Shown here piece by piece: positions 26,870 through 37,743 of a stretch of DNA of 64,000 nt. The stretch is from assembly GCA_009746045.1 (NCBI GenBank), contig RPFO01000184.1, forward strand, positions 157,381 to 221,380, written 5' to 3'. The notes under the pieces were generated by a model that saw nothing but the letters and a program-made list of their open reading frames with translations, searched no databases and was not told where the DNA came from. The position numbers were made by a program, and so were the translations under genes. Origin of the DNA: Mesostigma viride (taxonomy: Eukaryota; Streptophyta; Mesostigmatophyceae; Mesostigmatales; Mesostigmataceae). Every line of letters starts with the position of its first letter. Position 1 is the stretch's first letter.

Positions 26870-27765
26870 TGTGCCGCTCCGCCGCTCCGCCGCTCCGCCG
26901 CTGCCCCGCCCCCGCGCCGGCTGCCCCGCCCCGTAGCCCGTCGACAGGCTGCCCCGCCCCGCCGCATGCCAGCTGCGCCGGCCCGCCGCCCACGCGCGCC
27001 GGCAGCGCCGTTGGCCCCCCGCGCGCCGACGGCCCTGCCCCGCCGCCCGTTGACAGCCCCGCCCCGCCGCATGCCAGCTGCGCCGGCCCGCCGCCCATGC
27101 GCGCCGGCAGCGCCGCTGGCCCCCCGCGCGCCGACGGCCCTGCCCCGCCGCCCGTCGACTGCCCCGCCCCGCCGCCCGTCGACAGCCCTGCCCCGCCGCA
27201 TGCAGGCTGCGCCGCCGCTGCCACCTCGCTGCGCGCTGGCTGCGCCACCTCGCCGCCCGCCGACGGCGCCGCCCCGCCGCGCACCGGCTGCCCCGCCCCG
27301 CCGCCCGTCGACTGCCCCGCCCCGCCGCCCGTCGACAGCCCCGACCCACCGCATGCCAGGTGCGCCGGCCCGCCGCCCGCGCGCGCCGGCAGCGCCGCTG
27401 GCCCCCGCGCGCCGACGGCCCTGCCCCGCCGCCCGTCGACAGCCCTGCCCCGCCGCCCGTCGACAGCCCCGCCCCGCCGCATGCCAGCTGCGCCGGCCCG
27501 CTGCCCACGCGCGCCGGCAGCGCCGCTGGCCCTGCCCCGCCGCCCGTCGACTGCCCCGCCCCGCCGCCCGTCGACAGCCCTGCCCCGCCGCATGCCAGGT
27601 GCGCCGGCCCGCCGCCCGCGCGCACCGGCAGCGCCGCTGGCCCCCCCGCGCCGACGGCCCTGCCCCGCCGCCCGTCGACAGCCCCGCCCCGCCGCATGCC
27701 AGCTGCGCCGGCCAGCCGCCCATGCGCGCCATGCGCTTCGCAGGTCCATTGGGATCATGAGGCCT
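26870..27765. repeat. GC-rich minisatellite, about 105-bp period (106-129 bp)
   Basis: Units contain GCATGCCAGCTGCGCCGGCC, GCGCGCCGGCAGCGCC and one or two copies of a 24-bp CCGCCCGTCGACAGCCCCGC-type block. Anchor GCATGCCAG or GCATGCAGG recurs at about 26963, 27069, 27198, 27350, 27479, 27589 and 27694. The spacing differences equal extra 24-bp blocks. All six frames are open, so the long ORFs here are artefacts of composition. Confidence 0.85.
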
Positions 27766-28830
27766 GCGCAAAATCTCACCTCGGAGGCCCGTGCTACTTC
27801 TAGTAAGATGCTTGCATTTTCAATGCGTCACCTATATGCAGGCATAGAGGGTGGTACATGGCGCTAGACTCATCAAGGGATAGGAGCCATGCCCTCAGCA
27901 ATTACTCACCTCCTGGCCCTTGCTGTTGCGGTCTCGGATGAAGATGATGGTCTACACGCCGCCGCATGCAAACAAGGAATGAGAGACAAAGCCGTGCGAG
28001 GCCAATATGGGCACAGTGAGAGAAACAAGTCGACGCGAACCTACATCACGAGTGTCAGCGAAGGGGACCCATGGGAGAAGTCTCCCTTCCATGGTATCAT
28101 TCACGGACACACGCAGCGGCCATGAGAACAGCCAAAACAGCAGGTTCACACAAGCAAGGGCAACGACCTGCAGTGCCTGACCAGCATGTCGGTCAGTTGT
28201 GATTGGCAAGGCAGAGCCACACACACCAGGTACACGCTGCATGGGCAGGGAAGACGCTCTTACATGAGAAAAAGCGAGGAAACGTGCGCGAGAAGGATAT
28301 TAAGAGCGATCCGCGCTAGAAGGATGCTACAATAGCATCATATATTCAAGAATTAGCAAAGAAAGATGTAGAAAAGAGACAAAAGAAAGAAATACGAGAG
28401 AAAGCAAAGACAGGGAGCTGCCAAACCGGGCAGACAAAAGGTTACGAGCGGCAAGAGTTGTGAACGCTGCACTTGATTGCTTTCTCTGACTTGTCAACTG
28501 CGAAGAGTGACTGACTTACCTCTCTGGAAATGGTATGCTCAGCATCCCATGGTAATGAAATGGTGAGCTATGCTGTCAGACATGCCTATATAACATAGCT
28601 ACCCTAGGGTCCTAATACAAAACTAGAAATCAAACCATACCGTGAGTTTCCCGGCTCGCACGGCCTCCTCCCTTTGTGCCAACGCCTGCAAACACAACGG
28701 GCCGTGGAGGAGGGTGGAAAGGTGGGCAAGTGTGGAGGAGTTTGGGGGGGACCGGGTTGAGCAGCGGTGGGGGAAAGATGTGCCGGTCATGATGTTGTCA
28801 ACTACAGCTGTTGTATCGTGATTCACCTTC
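27766..28830. other. No gene seen
   Basis: About 1 kb of mixed composition with purine-rich stretches (AGAAAGAAATACGAGAGAAAG near 28385). Short open frames on both strands lack coding character. Nothing else is supported. Confidence 0.4.
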
Positions 28831-28835
28831 AATAA

Positions 28836-29110
28836 GTCTACTGTTCTACATCCGGTGGTGGATGGACACAAGCAATAAAGGCCCCGCCCACAACTCAGAT
28901 TTCTTTAGAAAATCTACTGATCTACATTCGATGGCGCCTTCACAGAAGCAGGAAACTCCGCCCACCGGTCAAATGTGACGCCCAACAAAGCCCCAACTTA
29001 TTTCTTCAAGAAGTATACTGTTTTACATCCGGTAGTGCTTGGACAGAAGCAATATGTAAAGCCCGCCCACAAATCGGATTTCTTTACGAAAAACCTGTTT
29101 TACATTCGAT
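28836..29110 (+). repeat. Degenerate tandem repeat, 75-100 bp period, four copies
   Basis: The core TCTACTGTTCTACATCCGGT ... CCGCCCAC recurs at about 28836, 28912, 29013 and (partly) 29092, with TCAGATTTCTTTA between units. The copies diverge by 10-25 percent, so this is older than the adjacent 8-bp array. Confidence 0.6.
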
Positions 29111-29215
29111 GGGGTCTTGACAGATTCAAGCAGCAATACTCGTTTCTACCTGCGTGCGACTGCAGCGGCCGAGTGCTGCAACTTGCCTTCACGTCCCAGT
29201 CTTCACGTGACAGTC

Positions 29216-30335
29216 CTGGTCTTCACGTCTTCACGTCTTCACGTCTTCACGTCTTCACGTCTTCACGTCTTCACGTCTTCACGTCTTCACGTCTTCACGA
29301 CTTCACCTGAACTTGCGGCGTATCGTATCTTTGATACCTTGCATGCACGTCTTCACGTCTTCACGTCTTCACCGCGTCTTCACCTGTCTTCACCACGTCT
29401 TCACGTCTTCGCGTCTTCACGTCTTCACGGCTTCACCTGAACACCTGAACTTCACCTGAACTTGCCGTATCGTGTCTTCACGTCTTCACGTCTTCACGTC
29501 TTCACGTCTTCACGTCTTCACCGCGTCTTCACCTGTCTTCACCACGTCTTCACGGCTTCACGGCTTCACGGCTTCACGGCTTCACCTGAACACCTGAACT
29601 TCACCTGAACTTGCCGTATCGTGTCTTCACGTCTTCACGTCTTCACGTCTTCACGTCTTCACGTCTTCACCGCGTCTTCACCTGTCTTCACCACGTCTTC
29701 ACGGCTTCACGTCTTCACGGCTTCACGGCTTCACCTGAACACCTGAACTTCACCTGAACTTGCCGTATCGTGTCTTCACGTCTTCACGTCTTCACGTCTT
29801 CACGTCTTCACGTCTTCACCGCGTCTTCACCTGTCTTCACCACGTCTTCACGGCTTCACGTCTTCACGTCTTCACGGCTTCACCTGAACACCTGAACTTC
29901 ACCTGAACTTGCCGTATCGTGTCTTCACGTCTTCACGTCTTCACGTCTTCACGTCTTCACGTCTTCACCGCGTCTTCACCTGTCTTCACCACGTCTTCAC
30001 GGCTTCACGTCTTCACGGCTTCACGGCTTCACCTGAACACCTGAACTTCACCTGAACTTGCCGTATCGTGTCTTCACGTCTTCACGTCTTCACGTCTTCA
30101 CGTCTTCACGTCTTCACGTCTTCACGTCTTCACCGCGTCTTCACCTGTCTTCACCACGTCTTCACGGCTTCACGGCTTCACGTCTTCACGGCTTCACCTG
30201 AACACCTGAACTTCACCTGAACTTGCCGTATCGTGTCTTCACGTCTTCACGTCTTCACGTCTTCACGTCTTCACGTCTTCACCGCGTCTTCACCTGTCTT
30301 CACCACGTCTTCACGGCTTCACCTGAACACCTGAA
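29216..30335 (+). repeat. (GTCTTCAC)n minisatellite with exact 149-bp higher-order repeat
   Basis: The base unit is 8 bp (GTCTTCAC and variants GGCTTCAC). A larger unit marked by TTGCCGTATCGTG starts at 29462, 29611, 29760, 29909, 30058 and 30223, so four periods of exactly 149 bp are followed by one of 165 bp (149 plus two 8-mers). Each large unit also has ACCGCGTCTTCACCTGTCTT and CACCTGAACACCTGAACTTC in fixed order. The near identity of units indicates recent unequal exchange. No ORF here is credible. Confidence 0.9.
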
Positions 30336-30503
30336 CTTTGCGTATCGTATCTTTCATACATTGCATCATTTGCATGCCTTGGAGCTGCACGTCTTCAAGC
30401 AGTGTCACCCAGTTCCCGCTTGATTCAAATGCACTTCGCGCTTGAATTCGTGACTTCGCCCCGCTCAAGGTGGAAAGAATGATGGGCACTAGCCACGGGA
30501 ACT

Positions 30504-30851
30504 ATGCCCGATGCTGATAGCCGAAGCGATGACATGGACGAATTGATTGATTTGTGTTATGCCGGGGACGATTGTAGAAAATGGGTGCTAGGAAAGAAAT
30601 CTGGTGCCATGAAAGTAGATTTTTTGGCCGGTGCAAACCACCAATGCGCCGGCCGATGTGGCAAGGTCCTGCACGGCAGCCAGAGCGCACCCAGCCAGAG
30701 CGTACCCAGCCGCTGCCGCCGCCGACCCCCGTACTGGTGGGCGTGGAACAGACGATGAGAGAGATGCAACGAGCTATGGAGAACCAAAGCAAGAAGGTTG
30801 AAGAGCTTGGTTTGCAGCTGCGTCAAGAGGTGCAGAAACAAGTGGTCCAGC

Positions 30852-30899
<48 letters not shown>

Positions 30900-30936
30900 T
30901 GCAGCAGCAACTGCAGCAGCAACTGCAGCAACAACT

Positions 30937-30999
<63 letters not shown>

Positions 31000-31131
31000 C
31001 TTCAGTTCCCGCAGGCAGCGTCGGCAATGTCGCAGTTTCCACAGGCATTGTCGGCACTGCAGCAGTTTTCGCAGGGACCGTCGGCAGCAGAGCAGTTCCC
31101 GCAGGGATCATCGGTGGTGCAGCAGTTCTTT
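30504..31131 (+). CDS. Candidate 5' part of a coiled-coil, poly-glutamine protein
   Basis: ATG at 30504 opens MPDADSRSDDMDELIDLCYA. A second frame, from about 30680, reads PPTPVLVGVEQTMREMQRAM and a coiled coil into about 45 Gln. Past the CAG tract a third frame reads ALQFPQAASAMSQFPQALSA, a Gln/Pro/Ser repeat that fits the Q-rich context, and ends at a GTGAGT donor (31132). The frame does not hold through, so this is a decaying gene, a tract-length error or has undetected splicing. It is joined in phase 0 to the candidate terminal exon at 33468. Confidence 0.35.
30856..30998 (+). repeat. CAG trinucleotide tract
   Basis: About 47 CAG/CAA/CTG triplets, interrupted by CAACTG at regular spacing in the middle. 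It encodes Gln in the coiled-coil frame. Confidence 0.9.
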
Positions 31132-31199
31132 GTGAGTCATTCGTGTAGTGTTGAGTGGGTGGGGTGGGGGTGTGTGTGTGGGGGGGGGGTGTAGGGGGG

Positions 31200-31830
31200 T
31201 TTGACTGTGTGACTGCGTGGCTGCTTGGCTGGAAAGGAGGGTGCGTGGCTGTGTGGCTGCGTGGCTGCGCTGCTGCGTGGCTGCGTGGCTGCGCTGCTGC
31301 GTGGCTGCGTGGCTGCTTGGCTGGAAAGGAGGGTGCGTGGCTGTGTGGCTGCGTGGCTGCGCTGCTGCGTGGCTGCGTGGCTGCGCTGCTGCGTGGCTGC
31401 GTGGCTGCGTGGCTGCGTGGCTGCGTGGCTGCGTGGCTGCGTGGCTGCGCTGCTGCGTGGCTGCGTGGCTGCGTGGCTGCTTGGCTGGAAAGGAGGGTGC
31501 GTGGCTGTGTGGCTGCGTGGCTGCGCTGCTGCGTGGCTGCGTGGCTGCGTGGCTGCGTGGCTGCGTGGCTGGAAAGGAGGGTGCGTGGCTGTGTGGCTGC
31601 GTGGCTGCGCTGCTGCGTGGCTGCGTGGCTGCGTGGCTGCGTGGCTGCGCTGCTGCGTGGCTGCGTGGCTGCGTGGCTGTGTGGGTGCGCTGCTGCGTGG
31701 CTGCGTGGCTGCGTGGCTGCTTGGCTGGAAAGGAGGGTGCGTGGCTGTGTGGCTGCGTGGCTGCGCTGCTGCGTGGCTGCGTGGCTGCTTGGCTGGAAAG
31801 GAGGGTGCGTGGCTGTGTGGCTGCGTCATT
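31200..31830 (+). repeat. (GTGGCTGC)n minisatellite, array 1
   Basis: The 8-bp unit GTGGCTGC with TGCTGCGT variants is punctuated by a longer spacer TTGGCTGGAAAGGAGGGTGC that recurs about every 100-170 bp, giving a higher-order structure. All plus frames are open (Trp-Leu-Arg-Gly-Cys repeats) because 8-mers shift frame evenly; not coding. Confidence 0.9.
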
Positions 31831-31997
31831 ACAATTCGTTCAAGTGGCCCGCCGGAGCGGCTGTACAATTTTTCCCAGTGAGCGCGCTGCCAAGTGTACT
31901 TGTGGGCAAATTTTTAGGTGCCCCGTCACTTCGAGGTACTAAAAATTAGGCTACGGTACGAATTCAGCGAATTTCAGCGAATTTTCAGTCGAACCAA

Positions 31998-32192
31998 AGG
32001 AAGTGACGGCAACTACAAAAAAGTTTCCGTTACGAATTTTCAGCCCAACACTCGCGCAAAATGAAGTGACGGCAACTACCAAAAAGTTTCCGTTACGAAT
32101 TTTCACTCCCACACGTTTGCACAAGAGGAAGTGACGGCAACTACCAAAAAGTTTCCGTTACGAATTTTCAGTCCCACACTTCGCGCAAATTT
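31998..32192 (+). repeat. Three 64-bp direct repeats
   Basis: GAAGTGACGGCAACTAC begins at about 32000, 32063 and 32128; each unit continues with AAAAAGTTTCCGTTACGAAT. Confidence 0.8.
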
Positions 32193-32494
32193 TAGTAGGG
32201 CTGCACGCAAGCTACCTTTCAAAATTTTGCGCTAGTATGGAACGCATTTCATTCGTCTGGAGGAACGCTGCCCGCCAACTACCCCCGTTCAGAAAGTTCC
32301 GCCGAAATTTACTTGAGATTTGGAAATCTGAACGTCCGCGCAAATTTTAGTAGGGCTGCACGCAAGCTACCTTTCAAAATTTTGCGCAAGTATGGAACGC
32401 AATTCATTCGTCCGGAGGAATGCTGCTCGTCAACTGCCCCCGTTTAGAAAGTTGCGCCGAACTTTACTTGAGATTTGGAAATCTGAACGTGCGG
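32183..32494 (+). repeat. 155-bp tandem duplication
   Basis: A unit starting GCGCAAATTTTAGTAGGGCT and ending GAGATTTGGAAATCTGAACG occurs twice (about 32183 and 32338) with a few substitutions. It fills the space between the two 8-bp arrays. Confidence 0.8.
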
Positions 32495-32606
32495 TTGGAG
32501 TTTCGCGGGGAAACCCAAGTTCCCAAGTAATTCACCAATGACGCGCTTCGAACACTTGCCCGCTAAAACCTAAGCAGCCGCTCCGGCTGGCCACTTAAAC
32601 GAAACG

Positions 32607-33290
32607 GGATGGCTGCGCTGCTGCGTGGCTGCGTGGCTGCTTGGCTGGAAAGGAGGGTGCGTGGCTGTGTGGCTGCGTGGCTGCGCTGCTGCGTGGCTGC
32701 GTGGCTGCGTGGCTGCGTGGCTGGAAAGGAGGGTGCGTGGCTGTGTGGCTGCGTGGCTGCGCTGCTGCGTGGCTGCGTGGCTGCGTGGCTGCGTGGCTGC
32801 GTGGCTGCGCTGCTGCGTGGCTGCGTGGCTGCGTGGCTGCGTGGCTGCGCTGCTGCGTGGCTGCGTGGCTGCGTGGCTGCTTGGCTGGAAAGGAGGGTGC
32901 GTGGCTGTGTGGCTGCGTGGCTGCGCTGCTGCGTGGCTGCGTGGCTGCGTGGCTGGAAAGGAGGGTGCGTGGCTGTGGGGCTGCGTGGCTGCGCTGCTGC
33001 GTGGCTGCGTGGCTGCGTGGCTGCGTGGCTGCTTGGCTGGAAAGGAGGGTGCGTGGCTGTGTGGCTGCGTAGCTGCGCTGCTGCGTGGCTGCGTGGCTGC
33101 GTGGCTGCGTGGCTGCGTGGCTGCGTGGCTGCGTGGCTGCGTGGCTGCGTGGCTGCGTGGCTGCGTGGCTGCGTGGCTGCGTGGCTGCGTGGCTGGAAAG
33201 GAGGGTGCGTGGCTGTGTGGCTGCGTGGCTGCGCTGCTGCGTGGCTGCGTGGCTGCGTGGCTGCGTGGCTGGCTGGGGGGGGGGGGGTGC
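32607..33290 (+). repeat. (GTGGCTGC)n minisatellite, array 2
   Basis: Same unit and same GGAAAGGAGGGTGC spacer as array 1, same orientation, including one run of about 14 uninterrupted GTGGCTGC copies (33086-33195). The two arrays flank 0.75 kb of other repeats, so one array was probably split or duplicated. Confidence 0.9.
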
Positions 33291-33467
33291 CGGGTGCGTG
33301 GATGCGTGGATGTGTGGCTGGGTGGGTGCGTCACTGCGTGGCTGGCTGGCTCTGTGGCTGCGTGGGCGGCTGGATGGCCGGGTCAGCGTGGCTTCGTGTT
33401 CAATGGGATGCTAATATGTTGTTGCCTTTGGATGCCACAGTTCATGGATTCTTTTGTTCACATGCAG

Positions 33468-33587
33468 GTGCTGCCGTCTTCCCCATCGACGTCGTCAAGA
33501 CCGATGTCGCCAAGAAGGATGATGCAATCACTCTCGGCCATGTTTAACTCATGTGGGCCTTCATGGCCATACGGGAAATATTATTGA
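33468..33587 (+). CDS. Candidate terminal exon of the poly-glutamine gene (39 codons plus stop)
   Basis: TTTTGTTCACATGCAG ending at 33467 is a good acceptor. The exon reads VLPSSPSTSSRPMSPRRMMQ and then SLSAMFNSCG to a TGA at 33585-33587. Ser/Pro/Met-rich composition matches the end of the upstream exon, and the phase (0) agrees with the GTGAGT donor at 31132. If right, the 2.3-kb intron is made almost wholly of minisatellites. Confidence 0.35.
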   Translation: MLPSSPSTSSRPMSPRRMMQSLSAMFNSCGPSWPYGKYY

Positions 33588-34018
33588 ATCAGTTCTTTGA
33601 CACTGAGTTGGCACTACGCAACACCTTTGATGCACATGAGTGCAGGGTGCATGTGTTGAAACCATGCAACCATGGCGATCCCTCAAAAAGTTTGGTTATG
33701 TAATAAGTGACACAATTATTCCGGACGTATGATGGCCCAACGCCCTGTAAGGTTGAGTTGTCTTGGAGGAGGAGCGTGATGACCGCGGAAGCCGCGTGGG
33801 TGTCTGTAGTGCTATATCTTGAAGATGTACGGTCTTGGAAGAGTTATGGTCTTGGAATCATATAATAATGAGCTTGGAATAAAGTTGCGGGCAGCCTTCA
33901 ATTGGCATATGTTGTCTCATTGATGTTGTCTCATTGCGTTAATGGGTCAATTGTCTTAGTTTATATAATGTATATCTTGGGAAACTCATTGCTTCAATAA
34001 AATGCATGCTAGGCGCAA
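33588..34018. other. 3' flank, no gene seen
   Basis: A/T-richer sequence with an AATAAAA at about 33997. It also forms the 3' flank of the minus-strand LINE. Nothing else supported. Confidence 0.4.
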
Positions 34019-36182
34019 TCAACCCCCACAAACACATCTGAAAACTGCACAGTGCATCAAATGTATCCTAGACAAAAAAATGTATCCTAATCCGGTAAAA
34101 CCACCCGTAACGCCCGTCGACGCGACCGCAACGATGCAGCCCTTATGTATGGACGTATCGTGATCCAGGTAATAGCTCACCCATTCCCCGATTTGTAGGG
34201 GTTTGCGCGGGGTTGTCATCAGAGTATGCCATCCTGCGGGGATTGCTTGTAGAAGGTTGTCCCAGGCTGGACGGCTGGGCATGTTTGCGATCCACGCGCG
34301 GATTTCCGTGTATGTCAGAAGGCGATATCGGTCACCGTCAGCCGCGTATAAATCGATGATTCGCGTAACCGGCGGGGTGGCCGTCAAAAAGCCCTCATAT
34401 GGGTTGCGGCCACTTAAAACACCAAACACATTATGCTCACTATCGCGCAGCAGATCATTGAAATATAATGGTTGGCGTGCCACCTCTTCCCGCGTGGTAG
34501 GGTGAGCAATTCTGTCCGGTTTTAGGTTCTTGTAACCCTTCCACATACGTGCCCAGTACCATGATAAGCCTTTGTACGAAGTGAGCGCACATGTAAGTAT
34601 TGCTGCCCCCAAGTGCCATGATGTACCATTGGTGTGTGTATAGGTTGTGGCGAAAGCTTCTTGTGCCAACATACAACCAGGGTGTGCGTTTACGCCTATG
34701 AAAGCGGTTAGGATCTGTTTGGTGTACACTGACCATAAACGCCACTCCATATTATGTAAGCCCAAGCCTCCTTGAACCCATGGCATATAGGACATGTCCC
34801 GATCGATCCATCCCGGCACCGTGTGTGTTATGATACCCTGCTGTTTCCCGAAACAAAATTGCTGCCGATTCGTTGGATGATCTTGGTGGTGTACTCGTTA
34901 GGTGGGTGACCTTGGCAGTAGTAAAGCACTTTGGAGAATAACATTTGGTTGGTGAGGAGGACCCTGCCCCGTAGTAGGCTGAGACGGGGAACCGCTGCCC
35001 ATCTTGATGCCGTTTGGAGCATGCCTGTGAGTTTGCCACTGTGTGTTGTGTTGTCATACAAAAAGGTGGGGTGTTCAGCAAGACGTCCATCCATAGTGCA
35101 GCCGATAGGGCAGTTGTGTAATAGGTGGTGACCGTCTGGCTGGACCCATGTCACAGGCAGATTAGGGAGTGATAAGCGGGGGGAGGATCCTCTCCCGATG
35201 TGCAGCCCCGTGGACTTTTGCACGTTACACCGCTGTTGAGAGGCCATAGAGTATGTCGTGATATTCTCCATGATAGCATGCACATCGGTAGTGGAGGTAC
35301 AGACATTAGTGGTGTCATCAACATAAGCAGTTTGGAACAAACCTCGCGGTTTACCTTGGATGGGGAAGCCCCTGATCCTGTTGTCGCGAGCGTGCAAAAA
35401 GAACAGCCCGGCATATGCGCAAGAAGAAACAGGAGCGGTGACATGCAGTCGCCTTGTGGGAGTGACCTAGAGCTATAGTGCCTGTGCGTGAGAAGTGCCC
35501 GTTTAGGAGTAGGGTCAGTGTGAGCTAGTACGCCGTATTATACGCCGTATTATACGAAATACGCAATACGCCGAGGTTTTGCCGTATTGCCGTATTGCCG
35601 TACTAGCTCACACTGAGTAGGGTCCATGAGAGCGATTTAATCATACCGATGGTGACATGCGTGAAAGTGCCACCAAATCCGAAACCACGCAATGTCTTCT
35701 CGAGGTAGTCCCAACACATGCGGTCAAAAGCTTTTTTGAAATCCCAAAATAGTATGATGCCGAGTATGTTGTGGCGCCACGCTTTTTCCACAATGTCCAT
35801 AAGCATGGTAATGCTATTTATGTGTAGGTTAGCGCGGAAGCCGACTTGTTCCGGACCGATTAGGTCGTCCAGTACTGTGTAAATGCGTAGTTGTAGTATT
35901 TTACTGATGATTTTGTACGCAACCGTGAGTATAGTTATATGGGACGGTAGTTTTGCCATTGAGTTTTAGCCCCCTTTTTAAATATGAGGATTAGTGCAGT
36001 TTCTGCCCAGTTGCCAGGGACGATACCTGTGCGCCATACTTCGAGGACGCATTTGTAAAAGCCGGCAGAGAGGTCGGGCCAAAACTTCCTCCAAAATTCT
36101 ACAGGGATGCCGTCCACGCCGGGTGCACTGCCGAGTTTGATTTTGAGCATAGCAGCCTGTGTCTCGGCTTGTGTGGGTGTCT
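34019..36182 (-). pseudogene. LINE reverse transcriptase and C-terminal part
   Basis: RT blocks in order: SAPGVDGIPVEFW and ALILIFKKGAKTQW then NYRPI (blocks 1-2); TVAYKIISKILQLRI, LIGPEQVGFRANLHINS (2a-3); WDFKKAFDRMCWDYLEKTL; CMSPLLFLLA (block 4 in another frame); QTAYVDDTTNVCTS (YVDD active site) and a thumb with SRWAAVPRLSLLRGRVLLTN. The last 260 residues (MPWVQGGLGLHNMEWRLWS and others) are the usual LINE C-terminus. Pieces lie in several frames and the MITE sits between the block-3 and block-4 regions. Confidence 0.75.
35517..35614. mobile_element. 98-bp MITE with 16-bp TIRs and 10-bp target duplication
   Basis: AGTGTGAGCTAGTACG at 35517 is matched exactly inverted at the right end (CGTACTAGCTCACACT, to 35614). 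GAGTAGGGTC stands on both sides (35507-35516 and 35615-35624), a perfect 10-bp target duplication. The inside consists of CGCCGTATTATA- and GCCGTATTGCC-type repeats. A 9-11 bp duplication is typical of Mutator-like elements, so this may be a Mutator-type MITE. It lies inside the LINE and is therefore younger than it. Confidence 0.85.
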
Positions 36183-36185
36183 GAT

Positions 36186-37621
36186 CTATTTCTTGCTGCT
36201 GCGTGGTGGTGAGGCGCCGTGGGATCCGGCGCCTGCATGAAGGATTTGGTGAATAGCTTGAGGTGCTTGAGGGTGCGGTTTACTTCGGAATAGCTTCGTA
36301 AAATATTCATGACCGCTGTTTAGTATGGAATGGGTGTCGGTGTGGATGCCCTGGTCGTCGTGAATTTCTGTTATCAGCGTGTGTGTTCGTTGCTTGGGGA
36401 GGAGTGCAAAATATTCTTTATTCATTTTTTCCCCCGTTGTGTGCCACCAAAGGTTTTCCGCATCTACTGCGTTAGCGTGTCTTTCGTATCGCAGTTTGTC
36501 CAAGGCTAGTTGGGCTTGTTGCAATTTCGCCATGTCATAAGTATTGATTGTTTGCTTAAGTTGTAGACGGTTGACAATACGTTCGTAACATCGGTATTCA
36601 TGGCCTTTCTGTTGTCTGAGCTCAGCAGTGTATTGCTTGGAAAGTTGCAATACATGTTGTAGGCCGGCTTGCATCCATCGACAATGATCGGTATAGTGAG
36701 GGATGCTGGCCGCCCACTCTCGCCAAAAAGCTTTTACCTGAGCCGTGAATGTTTGATCCCTCAATAAGTCTCGGTTGAAGCGGGGGATACCGGGTCCCCG
36801 CGTCGGTGGGGTGTGGTGCGTTAAGGTGATAATACAAGGGTAGTGGTCCGAAAATGTGATAGAGCGATCTACCCTAGCATGACATACAAGGTCCGCCCAA
36901 GCGTGCGTGGCATAGATTCTGTCTAGACGGCGTGTGATGCGGTGACCGTCGCGTGTTGCAAGCCAAGTGTGGTCGTTGTCCCTGGAGCGCAGTAGGTCGT
37001 GTAGGTTAAGCTCTAGTAGCTGTTCGTGAAAGGGGTTTGTACGTGATTGAGGGTGCGCCGCCATGTCTAGATTGAAATCACCCATCAATATGACCTCCAG
37101 GCCGTGGGAAATAATGGCGTGGATCATCTGAAACACGTCTTTGAAAAAATTATGTTGTTCAGCTGGGTCGGTTGGGGCGTAAATTGAGAGATCAAGGTAC
37201 CCTTGCTTGCTACCCCAGGTGATGTGAGCACTGTCGTACCCAGCGGCCTTGCCATTGAGCCGCCGCCGTATCTACTGGTTGGGACCAAGTGTGGCAGGTG
37301 AGGTGTGAGGAAGCCGTTTTACGGTATTGAATCAAAGCTGTGCCCCCGGCCCTGGGTTCCTCGCGCCCAGGCCCAGCGACTCTCACTATTAGGAGCTAGT
37401 GCTCTCACTGCTTTGTTGGCCGTGACCCCCGGGCCTTGAATTTTATGCTCCTGCAGGCCCAGCCAGATCTCATGAGCTGGGCCGCCGTAGCCCTGCAGTA
37501 ATGATGCAAGGTGAAGGGATAATAGCTTGATACGAGTAGCATTGGGTATGCCAGTAGCAGTACGTACTCCATAGCTATTGAGACCGCGCACATTCCATGA
37601 AACTATGGTGAGTTGGCTCAT
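36186..37621 (-). pseudogene. LINE endonuclease (APE) part
   Basis: Begins MSQLTIVSWNVRGLNSYG (SWNVRGL, the N-terminal strand of APE endonucleases). GLQEHKI supplies the catalytic Glu. After a frame change near 37260 come YLDLSIYAPTDPAEQHNFF, VILMGDFNLDM (GDFN), RRLDRIYATHAW (R-x-x-D-R-I-Y) and ITFSDHYPCIITL (SDH), all the expected active-site blocks. A helical linker (LWWHTTGEKMNKEYFALLPK) leads to the RT. All active-site residues visible are conserved, so the loss is recent or by frame changes only. Confidence 0.75.
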
Positions 37622-37743
37622 GTTACGAGGTGAGTGGCGTATCAGGCAGGTCTTACCTAGTCACGGTTGGCGCGGCCGCCACGTCCGTTGCGTCCGGCGT
37701 TACCACGTATGTCCATGCCGGTGTTGTGGGTGATCCCGGGAAT

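Larger units (their letters stand above)
34019..37621 (-). mobile_element. APE-type LINE, near full-length second ORF, degraded
   Basis: On the minus strand, from ATG 37621: endonuclease domain, linker, reverse transcriptase and a C-terminal domain, ending at 34019. The endonuclease/RT order is that of LINEs with an apurinic endonuclease (L1-like or a related clade). At least three frame changes (near 37.26, 36.17 and 35.9 kb), another around 35.4 kb and a 98-bp MITE insertion at 35517-35614 interrupt it, so it is dead. A second, partial LINE tail lies just upstream at 37744-38121. No clear target duplication was found. Confidence 0.8.

Noticed and set aside
26281-27867. Overlapping ORFs of 250-500 codons on both strands
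   Set aside because: Produced by the GC-rich 105-bp minisatellite, which lacks A/T-rich stop codons in every frame.
29216-30335. Telomere or CRISPR-type array
   Set aside because: The 8-bp unit is not a known telomere repeat and there are no unique spacers; the 149-bp period explains the order.
31155-33587. Long plus-strand ORFs of Trp-Leu-Arg-Gly-Cys repeats (up to 320 codons) and their minus-strand mirrors
   Set aside because: All are translations of the 8-bp GTGGCTGC arrays, open in several frames at once; only the short piece after 33468 has independent support.
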